DNA of 64,000 nucleotides. Origin: Lysinibacillus odysseyi 34hs-1 = NBRC 100172. Its GTDB lineage: Bacteria; Bacillota; Bacilli; Bacillales_A; Planococcaceae. The notes below the pieces were generated by a model. It saw only the letters and a list, made by a program, of their open reading frames with translations, had not been told where the DNA came from and did no database searches. Below are positions 50,906-59,791 of this stretch, one piece after another. Location of the stretch: contig NZ_BCVX01000007.1 of NCBI RefSeq assembly GCF_001591965.1, positions 1 to 64,000 of the forward strand. Reading direction: 5' to 3'. The position numbers and the translations under genes are program-made. The number at the start of each line of letters is the position of its first letter. The first letter of the stretch is position 1.

Positions 50906-51463
50906 ATGGATTTACGCATTGCAAAAACACATGAGAGCATTCAGCAGGCGCTGTTAGTTTTATTAAAGGAGAAGCCACTGGAGGAAATTACGGTGAGTGA
51001 ATTATGCAGGATAGCGAAGATTAACCGGGGGACCTTTTATTTGCACTATAAAAATATCCACGGTGTATTTGAAAAATACTTTGAGGAAATTGTCGAGGAT
51101 TTAAAATGTTCCATCCATGCCCCGTATCATGAAATAGATCAGGGAGTAGAAGACCTGGAAGCAGACATGATACAGATCTTTCATCATGTGAAAAAATACG
51201 AGCCGTTTTACTGCATTGTATTTGATGAGCAAATTCCGATGAAATACTACTATATGCTGTTTCACTCCATTCGCACCTTTGTAGCGGAAATCGCATCTTT
51301 TCTGCAAAAAGGCGAGCCATTAAACTTGCCGGATTTCCAGATTAGCTATCAGACAAATGCGATAATGGGAATATTGCTGGAATGGCATCAAGAGGGCTAC
51401 GTAACATCTCCGGCTGAATTAAACTGGTATTTAATAAGATTTATCACAGAGAGACATTTATAG
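50906..51463 (+). CDS. TetR/AcrR-family regulator
   Basis: ATG 50906 follows TAGGAGACG. The 185-aa product has an N-terminal TetR domain (AKTHESIQQALLVLLKEKPL, ITVSELCRIAKINRGTFYLH) of the DhaS/YxaF-like sort with a C-terminal helical domain (TetR_C_8-like: FHHVKKYEPFYCIVFDEQIP). It probably represses itself and the divergent SDR gene through the TTGTACAA repeats. Ligand unknown. Confidence 0.9.
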   Translation: MDLRIAKTHESIQQALLVLLKEKPLEEITVSELCRIAKINRGTFYLHYKNIHGVFEKYFEEIVEDLKCSIHAPYHEIDQGVEDLEADMIQIFHHVKKYEPFYCIVFDEQIPMKYYYMLFHSIRTFVAEIASFLQKGEPLNLPDFQISYQTNAIMGILLEWHQEGYVTSPAELNWYLIRFITERHL

Positions 51464-51618
51464 GCATCCTGAAAAAAAGGATCATCATTTTTCAAGGAAC
51501 ACACTTTTGTAAATAGATAAGAAAAACATGGCTTTATTTTAAAGGTGTTTTAAGTATTGGAGGAAGATAAAGGAGAAAGGAGGAACTGCCTTCCTTTCTC
51601 TTCTAATTAACATATCAA

Positions 51619-52431
51619 TCAAAATAGGTTCACTGTTGAATGATACCGGCCGACTGGTACAACAAGAGGTGTATGGGAGACGGGGTCGTCTATGACCACA
51701 CATTCCATCCCAAAGATGTCGCTGATTAATGCGTCTGTAATTACTTCCTCCGGTGCCCCTTCAGCGAGAAGCTGTCCTTGTTTCATTGCGAAAACATAGT
51801 CTGCATAGCGGGCAGATAAGTTTATATCATGCAGAACCATTACGATTGTTGTTCCATGCTTTTTATTCAAATCGGTCAGCAGGTCCAAGATTTCTACCTG
51901 ATATGTAATATCGAGGAAAGTCGTAGGTTCATCAAGGAACAAAATATCGGTTTGCTGTGCGAGAGCCATTGCAATCCAGACACGCTGTCTTTGGCCCCCG
52001 GATAGTTCGTCAATGTCTAAATCAGCAAATTCGGTGACTTTCATCATTTCCATCGCTTCAGCTACCGCTTCATAATCTTTTTTGGACCAGCCGCTAAATA
52101 AGGATTGATGTGGAAAACGGCCGCGGCCAATTAAATCTGCTACTGTAATACCCTCCGGAACGATAGGAGATTGCGGCAGCACCCCTAATAGTTGAGCCAA
52201 TTTCTTCGGCGGGATTTTGCTGATTGCTTTACCATCTAGTGTAATCTCACCTTGAGAGGGCTTTATCAGTTTTGCCAGCGTTTTCAGCAGAGTCGATTTC
52301 CCGCAGCCGTTTGAGCCGATAATAACGCTTATTTTATTGCTTGGGATGTCTACATTGATATCGTGCAAAATGGTTTTTTCTTCGTAGCCAGCTGCCAGTC
52401 GTTCAGCCCGAAACAGGTGGGATTTCTCCAT
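51619..52431 (-). CDS. iron-siderophore ABC transporter, ATP-binding protein
   Basis: The 270-aa product is an FhuC/FecE-type ATPase: Walker A GSNGCGKST (38-46), signature ELSGGQRQRVWIAMAL, Walker B ILFLDEPTTFLDI, H-loop VLHDINLSARYAD. It powers siderophore import with the two permeases upstream. Its ATG overlaps the permease stop (TAATG), so the operon is translationally coupled. Last gene of the four-gene operon. Confidence 0.95.
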   Translation of the reverse strand: MEKSHLFRAERLAAGYEEKTILHDINVDIPSNKISVIIGSNGCGKSTLLKTLAKLIKPSQGEITLDGKAISKIPPKKLAQLLGVLPQSPIVPEGITVADLIGRGRFPHQSLFSGWSKKDYEAVAEAMEMMKVTEFADLDIDELSGGQRQRVWIAMALAQQTDILFLDEPTTFLDITYQVEILDLLTDLNKKHGTTIVMVLHDINLSARYADYVFAMKQGQLLAEGAPEEVITDALISDIFGMECVVIDDPVSHTPLVVPVGRYHSTVNLF

Positions 52432-53468
52432 TATAATTCTCCTTTGCGGTTCATTTTAATAAGCAGATAAATTAAATAAGGGGCGCCGATTAAACCAGTA
52501 ATGACACCGACAGGGAACCGGTATTCAAACGCAAACTGCCCGATCAAGTCAGCAATCAAGACAATATTTGCACCAACTAAACCAGCTGGAATTATATTAG
52601 AGGCCCCGATATCGACTAATCGGTTCGCTATAGGACCTGCCAAAAAGGAAATAAAAGCAATCGGGCCAGTCGTCGCTGTCGCCACGGCGACTAAAAATAC
52701 AGCCCATACAATTAAGACAAGCCGTGTTTTATTTGTTGCAACACCTAATGAGGAGGCAGTTTGTTCACCAAGCTCCAACATATTTAGTTGTTTGCCATAC
52801 AAGGCTGCAATCGGTGTCAATCCTAGAACCGTAAGCATCAGTGGGGGAAGCTCTGATAATTGTACCCCATTTAAACTGCCGCTTAGCCAAAGAAGCGCAG
52901 CAGAAATATCCTGCTGGGCACTCAATAATAGTAAATAAGAAATAAAAGCATCCAGCATCGCTTGAATTCCGATTCCGATTAAAATAAGCCTTCCGATAGA
53001 AAATGTTTTGCCTTTTGACAGAACATACATCACTAGTACTGTCGCAAGCCCTGCCCCTACTGATGCAACGGAAACAACTGCATTACTCGTATGAAGGACG
53101 GTAATACAAAAAACAGCTGCTACACTTGATCCGGATGTAATACCGAGTACATTTGGGTTTGCCAGCGGGTTTCGCAGCATCGTTTGAAAAATATATCCTC
53201 CCACACCAAAAGCAAACCCTGCAAATACACCTGCCAGCATACGTGGAAACCGAATCGTATTTACCGCAAACGTCACACCTTGTATCTGCTCGCCGAATAA
53301 CGAGCGAACGACCTCATTCACAGGATAAATAGTGTTTCCTAGCATTAACATAAGACAACATAATAAGCATGCACTAATTGTAAGAACAGCCGTTACAAAA
53401 AGCCACCGTCTTCGTCTTTTTTGCATTCCCGCCCGTATAAAATGAAAATTAGTAAGTTCACTTTTCAT
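52431..53468 (-). CDS. FecCD-type siderophore permease 2
   Basis: The 345-aa integral membrane protein has about nine to ten helices and the FecCD signature (RFPRMLAGVFAGFAFGVGGY, NPLANPNVLGITSGSSVAAV, GPIAFISFLAGPIANRLV). It pairs with the other FecCD protein to form the channel. Start ATG overlaps the preceding stop (ATGA) and the end overlaps the ATPase start. Confidence 0.95.
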   Translation of the reverse strand: MKSELTNFHFIRAGMQKRRRRWLFVTAVLTISACLLCCLMLMLGNTIYPVNEVVRSLFGEQIQGVTFAVNTIRFPRMLAGVFAGFAFGVGGYIFQTMLRNPLANPNVLGITSGSSVAAVFCITVLHTSNAVVSVASVGAGLATVLVMYVLSKGKTFSIGRLILIGIGIQAMLDAFISYLLLLSAQQDISAALLWLSGSLNGVQLSELPPLMLTVLGLTPIAALYGKQLNMLELGEQTASSLGVATNKTRLVLIVWAVFLVAVATATTGPIAFISFLAGPIANRLVDIGASNIIPAGLVGANIVLIADLIGQFAFEYRFPVGVITGLIGAPYLIYLLIKMNRKGEL

Positions 53469-54502
53469 AATGACCGCACCTTCGATTTCTTTGCTAATAA
53501 TATAAGAATTGGTGCACCGATGAAGGCTGTGACAATCCCTACTTCAAGTTCACCGGGACTGCCAAGGAGTCTGCCTATACAGTCGGAAATCGTTAAAATA
53601 ATGGCACCCGCTAAGGCGGACATCGGAATAACAAAACGCAAATCCGGCCCTAATATAAGGCGCATAACATGTGTCGCTAGAAGACCTATAAAGCCAATTG
53701 GTCCTGCTAATGCTGTTGCCGCTCCGCAAAGTAAAACCCCGCCAAATGCCGCCCCAAAACGCAAAGAGCTTGGATGTACGCCTAAACTCGATGCGACTTC
53801 ATCACCGAGCGCCAAGGCATTTAAAGCAGGCGCTGTGAGTAATGCGATACCGAGCCCGACAAGTAAAAAGGGGATAAACGTCATTATGTTATCCCACGTA
53901 CCTGAACCGACACTGCCAATTTGCCAAAAGCGGAATTGGTCCATCGCATAGGTGCTCGGAATCATAATTGCTGTGACAAGCGAGGAGAGGGCGGCTGTTG
54001 TGGCTGCTCCTGCTAAAACTAGCTTAATCGGCGTAGCGCCGCCTCTTCCCAACGAGCCGATACCAAATACAAAAATAGCCGTAAGAGCAGCGCCAGCCAG
54101 TGCGAACCAAATATACTGATTGGCAGATGTGATATTTAAATAGGCGATACCGAACACAACAAATAACGAAGCACCTGTATTGACGCCTAGAATACTTGGA
54201 TCAGCAAGAGGGTTGCGGGTAACCGCCTGCATAAGCGCCCCCGCAACCCCTAAAGCCGTCCCACATAGCAGAGCAAATATCGTTCTGGAAACGCGTTTTC
54301 TGACAATGTTTGCTCCATGAGAGTCACGGTCAGAATAAAATAGGCCATCGATCAAGTCCTGCATACTCACCGCTTTAGCTCCAAAGAACAAGGATGCTGC
54401 AATACTTGCAATGAGTAATAGTACAAGTACAATCAGCGTTATTTTAAAGTTTTTCGGTAAATGAAAGTCACTTTTTTTGCCTGAAACCACAAAATTATTC
54501 AT
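53465..54502 (-). CDS. FecCD-type siderophore permease 1
   Basis: Start ATG 54502 overlaps the last codons of the binding-protein gene and gives a 345-aa product equal in size to its partner; a GTG start at 54523 is possible. Signature segments: RTIFALLCGTALGVAGALMQ, NPLADPSILGVNTGASLFVV, GPIGFIGLLATHVMRLILGP. About ten membrane helices. First permease of the operon. Confidence 0.94.
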   Translation of the reverse strand: MNNFVVSGKKSDFHLPKNFKITLIVLVLLLIASIAASLFFGAKAVSMQDLIDGLFYSDRDSHGANIVRKRVSRTIFALLCGTALGVAGALMQAVTRNPLADPSILGVNTGASLFVVFGIAYLNITSANQYIWFALAGAALTAIFVFGIGSLGRGGATPIKLVLAGAATTAALSSLVTAIMIPSTYAMDQFRFWQIGSVGSGTWDNIMTFIPFLLVGLGIALLTAPALNALALGDEVASSLGVHPSSLRFGAAFGGVLLCGAATALAGPIGFIGLLATHVMRLILGPDLRFVIPMSALAGAIILTISDCIGRLLGSPGELEVGIVTAFIGAPILILLAKKSKVRSL

Positions 54503-55541
54503 TGATTTTGTCAATAGCTCCACCGATTAATTCCAGGTACTCATCAATTGTATATTCAATTGACAATGGATTTGGCGTACCAGCCGCCACTAACGGTGTA
54601 TCGGCTGTAATAAATGCAACGGAGCCGCGTTCAACTGCCGGAATTTTACCTAGTAATGGGTCAGCTTGGATCGTGGATAATAATTCATCGTTCCCATAGC
54701 CGACGATGATATCAGCATCATATAGAGCTTCTGTATTTTCAGCACTTAAATTAAGTGAATAGCCTGTCGGGTCTGTAATCAATTCAGTAATACTTTCTGG
54801 GTAGGACATGCCTAATTCCTGTAAGAAAGCTGCACGTGAATCGATTGGAGTGTAAATATGTAACTGTGATAAGTCCTGCTCGGAGAAGTTCACCCAAACC
54901 ACTTTTTTTCCTTTAATCTGCGGGTAGGCCTCTAATTTTTCTGTCATCATCTTTTCCACATCTGCGATTAATTGTTTTCCTTCCTCTTCCATACCCATAC
55001 CTTTTGAGTTGAACTCCACCTGTTCACGCCACGTAGTAGCCCAAGGAGCCGTCGGGTAAGCAACAACAGGAGCAATTTGCGTTAATAAATCATAATCCTC
55101 TTGTGTAATACCTGAATACGAAGCTAAAATAACATCCGGCTTGGCGTCTGAAATTGCTTCAAAATCAAGCCCATCCGTATCCATAAAGACATTTGGATCA
55201 GTGACACCGAGCTCTTTTAATTTTTCCTTAGTCCATGGAAGTAAACCGCTGTCATCCTGCACACCAAAGTTTGCTGCAGAAAAGCCTACCGGCACAACAC
55301 CTAAAGCTAAAGCGACGTCATGGTTCGCCCACTGAATTGTCACAATACGCTCCGGCTTTTTTTCAATTACCGTTTCGCCAAGTGCATGTTTAATAGTGAT
55401 CGGGTACGCTGTTTCAGAGCCTGTTTCAGCTTCTGTCTTTTCTGAAGATTTCTTTTCCTTTGTTGAAGTTGCATCAGAGCACCCAACCAAAGCAGCTACT
55501 GTCATCAATGAAAGAAGCATCGTGAGAATTATTTTTTTCAT
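54495..55541 (-). CDS. siderophore-binding lipoprotein
   Basis: ATG 55541 (AAGGAAGG at about 8 nt) is preferred to ATG 55547. The 348-aa product has a lipoprotein signal (lipobox LVGC), a Lys/Glu/Ser linker, and the two-lobed FepB/FhuD/BtuF-type fold with a long helix (HALGETVIEKKPERIVTIQW, KPDVILASYSGITQEDYDLL, ADIIVGYGNDELLS). It captures ferric siderophore outside the cell and hands it to the permeases. Controlled by the Fur box at 55601-55619. Confidence 0.95.
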   Translation of the reverse strand: MKKIILTMLLSLMTVAALVGCSDATSTKEKKSSEKTEAETGSETAYPITIKHALGETVIEKKPERIVTIQWANHDVALALGVVPVGFSAANFGVQDDSGLLPWTKEKLKELGVTDPNVFMDTDGLDFEAISDAKPDVILASYSGITQEDYDLLTQIAPVVAYPTAPWATTWREQVEFNSKGMGMEEEGKQLIADVEKMMTEKLEAYPQIKGKKVVWVNFSEQDLSQLHIYTPIDSRAAFLQELGMSYPESITELITDPTGYSLNLSAENTEALYDADIIVGYGNDELLSTIQADPLLGKIPAVERGSVAFITADTPLVAAGTPNPLSIEYTIDEYLELIGGAIDKINE

Positions 55542-55600
55542 TTCCATACCTTCCTTTTTCGTTTAATGAATAAATGAGAAAGATTTTCAACAAATTAATT

Positions 55601-55619
55601 GAAAAAGATTCTCATTATC
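55601..55619. promoter_or_regulatory. Fur box
   Basis: GAAAAAGATTCTCATTATC matches the 19-bp Fur consensus GATAATGATTATCATTATC at 16 positions. A weaker half-match lies at about 55572-55590. It sits between the divergent siderophore operon and the flavoprotein gene, so iron should repress both. Confidence 0.85.
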
Positions 55620-55712
55620 ACTAAAGAATGTTATACTTGTAACCAACTTAAGTCAATACAATTTCTTTTAATTAAGCGGTTTATTTTTATCGGAATAGTG
55701 GAGGAATGAATC

Positions 55713-56744
55713 ATGAATATTTATGATGTGACGATCATCGGCGGAGGACCAGCTGGTTTATATAGTGCATTTTATAGTGGATTGCGGGATTTAAAAACAA
55801 AGATCATTGAAGTACAGCCGAAGCTTGGAGGGAAAATTAACATCTTCTCTGAAAAAATGCTGTGGGATATTGGCGGCCAGCCGCCGATTATGGCCGGCGA
55901 TTTTGTTGAGAATTTGATACAGCAGGCGATGACATTTGATCCAACCGTGTGTTTAAATTCAAAAGTTCATGTAATCCGAAAAGAGAACGAACTATTTGTC
56001 ATCGAAACAACGAATGGAGAATGTCATTATTCAAAAACAATTATCATAGCGACTGGCGGAGGTATCTTTAACCCGATCAAGCTTGAAATCGAAGGTGCCG
56101 AAAAATATGAGATGAAAAATCTTCACTATACGATTAAAGGACTAGAACGCTTTTCAGGGCACAACGTATTAATTTCAGGCGGAGGAAATGGTGCGATTGA
56201 CTGGGCAGTGGAGTTGCTGCATGTAGCAAAGAAGGTCACAGTCATATACCGTAAAGAGGAATTGTCGGCACATGAAGCTCAAATCAAAAAGCTGCGGGCG
56301 TCTGGAGTCGATATTTTACTGAACGCAGAAATTACGTCGTTATTAGCGAGTGAAGATAAATCCCGGATTGAAACCGCTGTGATCCGGCAGAATGGCCATC
56401 CATTATCCATTCATGTAGATGATATTGTTGTCAGCCATGGATACAATCGGGAAGTTTCATTACAATTCGCTCCCGGAATAGAACCGGAGAAAAAAGATGA
56501 TTATTGTTTACTCAGTATAGGACAATGCAAGACGACGGTTCCGGGTATTTTTGCAGCAGGGGATATCGTCTCGTACAATGATAAGGTCGGACTCATTTTA
56601 GGTACGTTCCAGGATGCTGTGCTGGCAGTAAACAGCGCTAAATTATATATGGAGCCGGGAGCTAACCAATATGGGATGGTTTCCTCGCACAATGAGAAAT
56701 TCAAAGAGAGAAATGAGCAGATTTTAGAGAGAAGATTTGCTTAA
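55713..56744 (+). CDS. ferredoxin/flavodoxin-NADP+ reductase-type flavoprotein
   Basis: GTGGAGGAATG precedes the start. The 343-aa protein has an FAD Rossmann motif at the N-terminus (IIGGGPAGLYSAFYSG), an NADP domain motif ISGGGNGAIDWAVELL (about 151) and a C-terminal FAD contact AAGDIVSYNDKVGLILGTFQDAVLA, as in thioredoxin-reductase-like FNR type 2 (YumC family); it lacks the CxxC of thioredoxin reductase. Divergent from a siderophore transporter across a Fur box, it may reduce ferric siderophore or feed ferredoxin or flavodoxin under iron starvation (inference). Confidence 0.93.
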   Translation: MNIYDVTIIGGGPAGLYSAFYSGLRDLKTKIIEVQPKLGGKINIFSEKMLWDIGGQPPIMAGDFVENLIQQAMTFDPTVCLNSKVHVIRKENELFVIETTNGECHYSKTIIIATGGGIFNPIKLEIEGAEKYEMKNLHYTIKGLERFSGHNVLISGGGNGAIDWAVELLHVAKKVTVIYRKEELSAHEAQIKKLRASGVDILLNAEITSLLASEDKSRIETAVIRQNGHPLSIHVDDIVVSHGYNREVSLQFAPGIEPEKKDDYCLLSIGQCKTTVPGIFAAGDIVSYNDKVGLILGTFQDAVLAVNSAKLYMEPGANQYGMVSSHNEKFKERNEQILERRFA

Positions 56745-56780
56745 ACATATTTAACGGATAATCAAAATGGAAAAATTTAC

Positions 56781-56809
56781 TTGACTAAGCCCAGCTTTTT
56801 CTATATATT
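56781..56809 (+). promoter_or_regulatory. sigma-A promoter of the T-box leader
   Basis: TTGACT (56781-56786), 17 nt, TATATT (56804-56809), placing the start close to the T-box stem I. Confidence 0.75.
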
Positions 56810-56824
56810 CTTTCTAACCTCATA

Positions 56825-57043
56825 TACATTCATTGATTGGAAGTAGTAGGAGCAACCGTTTTTTAGAGAGCTGCTGGCTGGTGCAAGGCAGTATTCGGCA
56901 CTCTGAACTCGTCCAGGAGGATTCATGCTGAAGCCGAGTAGGCATGAACGGCAGCTACCGTTACAGTATAAGTGGACCTTTTTGGTCAATGAGAGTGGTA
57001 CCGCGGAAATAACTTCGCCTCTTTATAGAGGCGGAGTTTTTTA
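56825..57043 (+). promoter_or_regulatory. T-box riboswitch upstream of a GNAT gene
   Basis: Stem I begins near GAAGTAGTAGGAG; the T-box core AGAGTGGTACCGCGG lies at 56992-57006, followed by terminator CTTCGCCTC/GAGGCGGAG with T6 (57013-57043). The candidate specifier is CTC (56908-56910; Leu) when aligned with the argS leader by the distance to the shared GGAG; a one-base shift would read TCG (Ser). Uncharged tRNA would favour antitermination into the acetyltransferase gene. Confidence 0.9.
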
Positions 57044-57066
57044 TTTTCAGAAAGGGGATGGATGAG

Positions 57067-57609
57067 TTGGTTATTGAAATTCGAAGAGCTGTAGGGAAGG
57101 ATGCCGAGGATATTGCCAACGTGCATGTGGAAAGCTGGCGAACGACATATAGCGGCATCATGAAGGATTCTATCATTTCCGGACTAGACGTAGGCCGGAG
57201 AACCGAACTTTGGAAGCATAACATAGCCAAGGAAGGAAATATCGTATTAGTTGCCGTAAAAGAGGGACAGATTATTGGATTTGCGGATGGATCACAGGTA
57301 AAAGAAGGTGAGTACCCTGAATATGATGGTGATGTCACATCCATTTATTTTTACAAGGAAGAACAAGGAAATGGCTACGGAAAGCTTTTACTGGAAGCGT
57401 TATTTCATGCATTTGCACAGGCAGGCTTCCAAAATACCATTGTCAAGGTGCTTGACCAAAACGAAAGCAGGAATTTTTATGAAAGACTCGGGGCAAAGCT
57501 GATCGACAGCCAAGAGGTACCGCAATATGGAGAAGGGTTGAATTTGTTGACATATGCTTGGGAGAATCTCCAATTTCCTCTCGGAGTATTAAGGACTGAC
57601 TCAAACTGA
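57067..57609 (+). CDS. GNAT-family acetyltransferase under T-box control
   Basis: TTG 57067 lies 9 nt after AAAGGGG; ATG 57058 abuts that site. The 180-aa product opens VIEIRRAVGKDAEDIANVHV and ESWRTTYSGIM, typical of GNAT enzymes of the YjcF/PhnO-like group, with acetyl-CoA motif A EEQGNGYGKLLLEALFHAFA (about 100-120) and NFYERLGAKLI. Substrate unknown. That a T-box controls it suggests an amino-acid or aminoacyl-nucleotide substrate, but no adjacent gene gives further evidence. Confidence 0.85.
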   Translation: MVIEIRRAVGKDAEDIANVHVESWRTTYSGIMKDSIISGLDVGRRTELWKHNIAKEGNIVLVAVKEGQIIGFADGSQVKEGEYPEYDGDVTSIYFYKEEQGNGYGKLLLEALFHAFAQAGFQNTIVKVLDQNESRNFYERLGAKLIDSQEVPQYGEGLNLLTYAWENLQFPLGVLRTDSN

Positions 57610-57775
57610 GCAGCTTACATGCGTATTTTGCTATTACTCCTTCCTTCAGCAATATAGTTAGTAGGACTTTCCTTTATTAGTTCGGCCAGAAATCCAGTAT
57701 GTTGCAGTGAGGAATATAGATGCCATATAATGGGTTGAAACAATTATTCAATAAACAAATAACGGGGGAAGCATC

Positions 57776-58480
57776 ATGTTAGACGAGAAAACAGTACTAA
57801 TTACAAGCGGAGGAACGATGGAAAAGTGGGATGATGTCCGCGGTCATACGAATCTATCTAAAGGGACAATGGGATGTCTTTTGGCAGAAAAAGCATTTAC
57901 TGTTGGAGCAAAAGTCATCTATATGCACGGCTATTTCGCGAAACTACCCGAACATGCAGAACATATGCATCTTGTGCGGTTTGAGGGAATAGAGGATCTA
58001 GGAACAAAGCTAAAGGAAATTCTCGAAAGTGAGCATGTAGACGCCGTCATTATGGCAGTAGCAGGCTCTGACTGGGTGATTGATAAAGTATTTGACCAAT
58101 CCGGCAAGGAAATGACGGAAAAAGGAAAAATGCCGTCAGATGAGCCGCCGATTATCCATTTTAAAAAAGCACCGAAGCTCCTTGCGGAAATAAAAAAATG
58201 GTCACCCAAAACGACACTGGTCGGCTTTAAACTGGAAGCGACAGAAGATATGGATTACTTAATTAGCCGGGCGAAGCTGCGGATGGAAACATCAGATGCT
58301 CAGGTGATGGTGGCGAATACTTCAAAATCTCTTTATGGAAAAGAAGAACCTCACTTTATCATTAAACAAAGCGGAGAAATACTGGAAGTAAGCGGCAAGG
58401 AACAGGCAGCTCAGTCGTTGATAGAGGCGTTAAAAGGTGAGTTCATCTCTCCTGAAGAGAAAGCAGGCGCCCTGTCATGA
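57776..58480 (+). CDS. CoaB-like phosphopantothenoylcysteine synthetase-family protein
   Basis: GGGGGAAGCATC precedes ATG. The 234-aa product has the CoaB fold: ITSGGTMEKWDDVRGHTNLS (binding loop; D-x-VR and SxG pattern), AVAGSDWVIDKVF and LVGFKLEATEDMDYLI. The CoaC decarboxylase half is missing, so it is a stand-alone domain, whereas the CoaBC bifunctional enzyme is usual in Bacillales. It could be a paralog with another ligase role. Overlaps the next gene by 4 nt (ATGA). Confidence 0.85.
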   Translation: MLDEKTVLITSGGTMEKWDDVRGHTNLSKGTMGCLLAEKAFTVGAKVIYMHGYFAKLPEHAEHMHLVRFEGIEDLGTKLKEILESEHVDAVIMAVAGSDWVIDKVFDQSGKEMTEKGKMPSDEPPIIHFKKAPKLLAEIKKWSPKTTLVGFKLEATEDMDYLISRAKLRMETSDAQVMVANTSKSLYGKEEPHFIIKQSGEILEVSGKEQAAQSLIEALKGEFISPEEKAGALS

Positions 58481-59250
58481 TAATTGATGAGGCTGTCGAA
58501 AAGCTTGTGGCAAGCCTGGAGAAGGATGAACTTGTGCAGGCACTCTTTCTAAAAGGTTCAATGGGGAGGAATGAGCATGATGAATACTCCGATATTGACC
58601 TTTACTGCCTTGTAAATAAGGAAGATATGGAAGAGTTTCTGCCTAGACGGTTGGGGCATGTTCGTGCATACAAGGAGCTGTTATATTACGATGATATTTA
58701 CATTATTGCCCCTCAAATAATAGCTGTTTATGATAATCTCGTTCATCTTGATCTCTTCACGGTCACAGAAGAGAGTTATACAGCTAAAGATATGGTAAAA
58801 GTGTTATATGATCCCCAAGGAAAACTTACTGCTCTTATACATCAGCAAAGCTTAGCGCTCGATGAGCCGGAACTGCAGGATGCCTGGGAGGATACGGTCT
58901 GGTTTTTATACCAATATTACTTCAGCTCAAAACGGGGCAATGATGTATGGTCTATCCAATTGCTCAATCATTCAATAGCTCATTTTTCCAAATTGCTGCT
59001 ACATATTTATTGTCCAGAGCGTGCGCAGCTTGGCATGAAGACACTGGAGCGGTCACTGCCTGCTGAACCATTGAACAAGCTCAAACATATTTACCGCTAC
59101 TTAAACGTAGAAAATCATCCTCAGGCAGCGAAGCTGCTAATGAACTTTGTTGAATGCGAAGAAGCAGCTGTTCTTGGAGTTGTTCCGGAATCTGAGGTAA
59201 GTTTGCCGTTATGGCGAGTTATGAAAGAGAAATGGAAAGGAGGAAAATAA
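58477..59250 (+). CDS. nucleotidyltransferase-domain protein
   Basis: The 257-aa product has a Pol-beta-type nucleotidyltransferase site, LKGSMGRNEHDEYSDIDLYC (about 24-43; GS-x10-DxD), and a long helical C-terminal half (about 115-255) like the kanamycin/aminoglycoside adenylyltransferase group. The third Asp may be in LDLFTV (about 88). It may modify a small molecule or RNA; an antibiotic target is possible but not shown. Translationally coupled with the CoaB-like gene. Confidence 0.85.
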   Translation: MIIDEAVEKLVASLEKDELVQALFLKGSMGRNEHDEYSDIDLYCLVNKEDMEEFLPRRLGHVRAYKELLYYDDIYIIAPQIIAVYDNLVHLDLFTVTEESYTAKDMVKVLYDPQGKLTALIHQQSLALDEPELQDAWEDTVWFLYQYYFSSKRGNDVWSIQLLNHSIAHFSKLLLHIYCPERAQLGMKTLERSLPAEPLNKLKHIYRYLNVENHPQAAKLLMNFVECEEAAVLGVVPESEVSLPLWRVMKEKWKGGK

Positions 59251-59254
59251 CAAT

Positions 59255-59791
59255 ATGTTTTGTTTACAGATAGACGAGCAGTTATCGTTAGGGTTATTTG
59301 AAAAGCGTCATGCGAAGGAATTGGCAGAGCTGATCGACTCTTCACGATCCTATTTACGGGAATGGCTGCCATGGGTTGACTATTCGACAAGTATAGAGGA
59401 TTCGGAGCAGTTCATTCGTCTCTCTCTTGAACAATTCGCACGCAATGATGGCTTTCAACTAGCTATTCGTTATAAAGGAAAGATTGCCGGTATTATCGGT
59501 TTACACGCTATCAATTGGTCCAACAGGTCTACCTCTATCGGCTACTGGTTAGGTGAAGGCTTTCAAGGGAACGGACTTATGACGAAGGCATGTGAGGCTG
59601 TAGTTGCGTACTGCTTTGAGGAACTTGGACTCCACCGAATTGAGATCCGCGCTGCAGAAGGTAATGAAAAAAGCCAGGCCATTCCACAAAGGCTTGGATT
59701 CCGAAAAGAAGGCTGTATACGGGAAAGTGAGTGGCTGTATGACCATTTCGTAGATCACCATGTGTATGGATTGTTGAAAAAGGATTATTAA
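59255..59791 (+). CDS. GNAT acetyltransferase, RimL/RimJ-like
   Basis: GGAGG in the preceding gene's end and 4-nt spacing indicate the same operon. The 178-aa product shows the RimJ/RimL pattern: REWLPWVDYSTSIEDSEQFI, IIGLHAINWSNRSTSIGYWL, GEGFQGNGLMTKACEAVVAY (acetyl-CoA loop), HRIEIRAAEGNEKSQAIPQR and GFRKEGCIRESEWLYDHFVD. Such enzymes acetylate ribosomal proteins or other amines. Closest to YdaF/YjcK-like proteins by pattern. Confidence 0.92.
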   Translation: MFCLQIDEQLSLGLFEKRHAKELAELIDSSRSYLREWLPWVDYSTSIEDSEQFIRLSLEQFARNDGFQLAIRYKGKIAGIIGLHAINWSNRSTSIGYWLGEGFQGNGLMTKACEAVVAYCFEELGLHRIEIRAAEGNEKSQAIPQRLGFRKEGCIRESEWLYDHFVDHHVYGLLKKDY

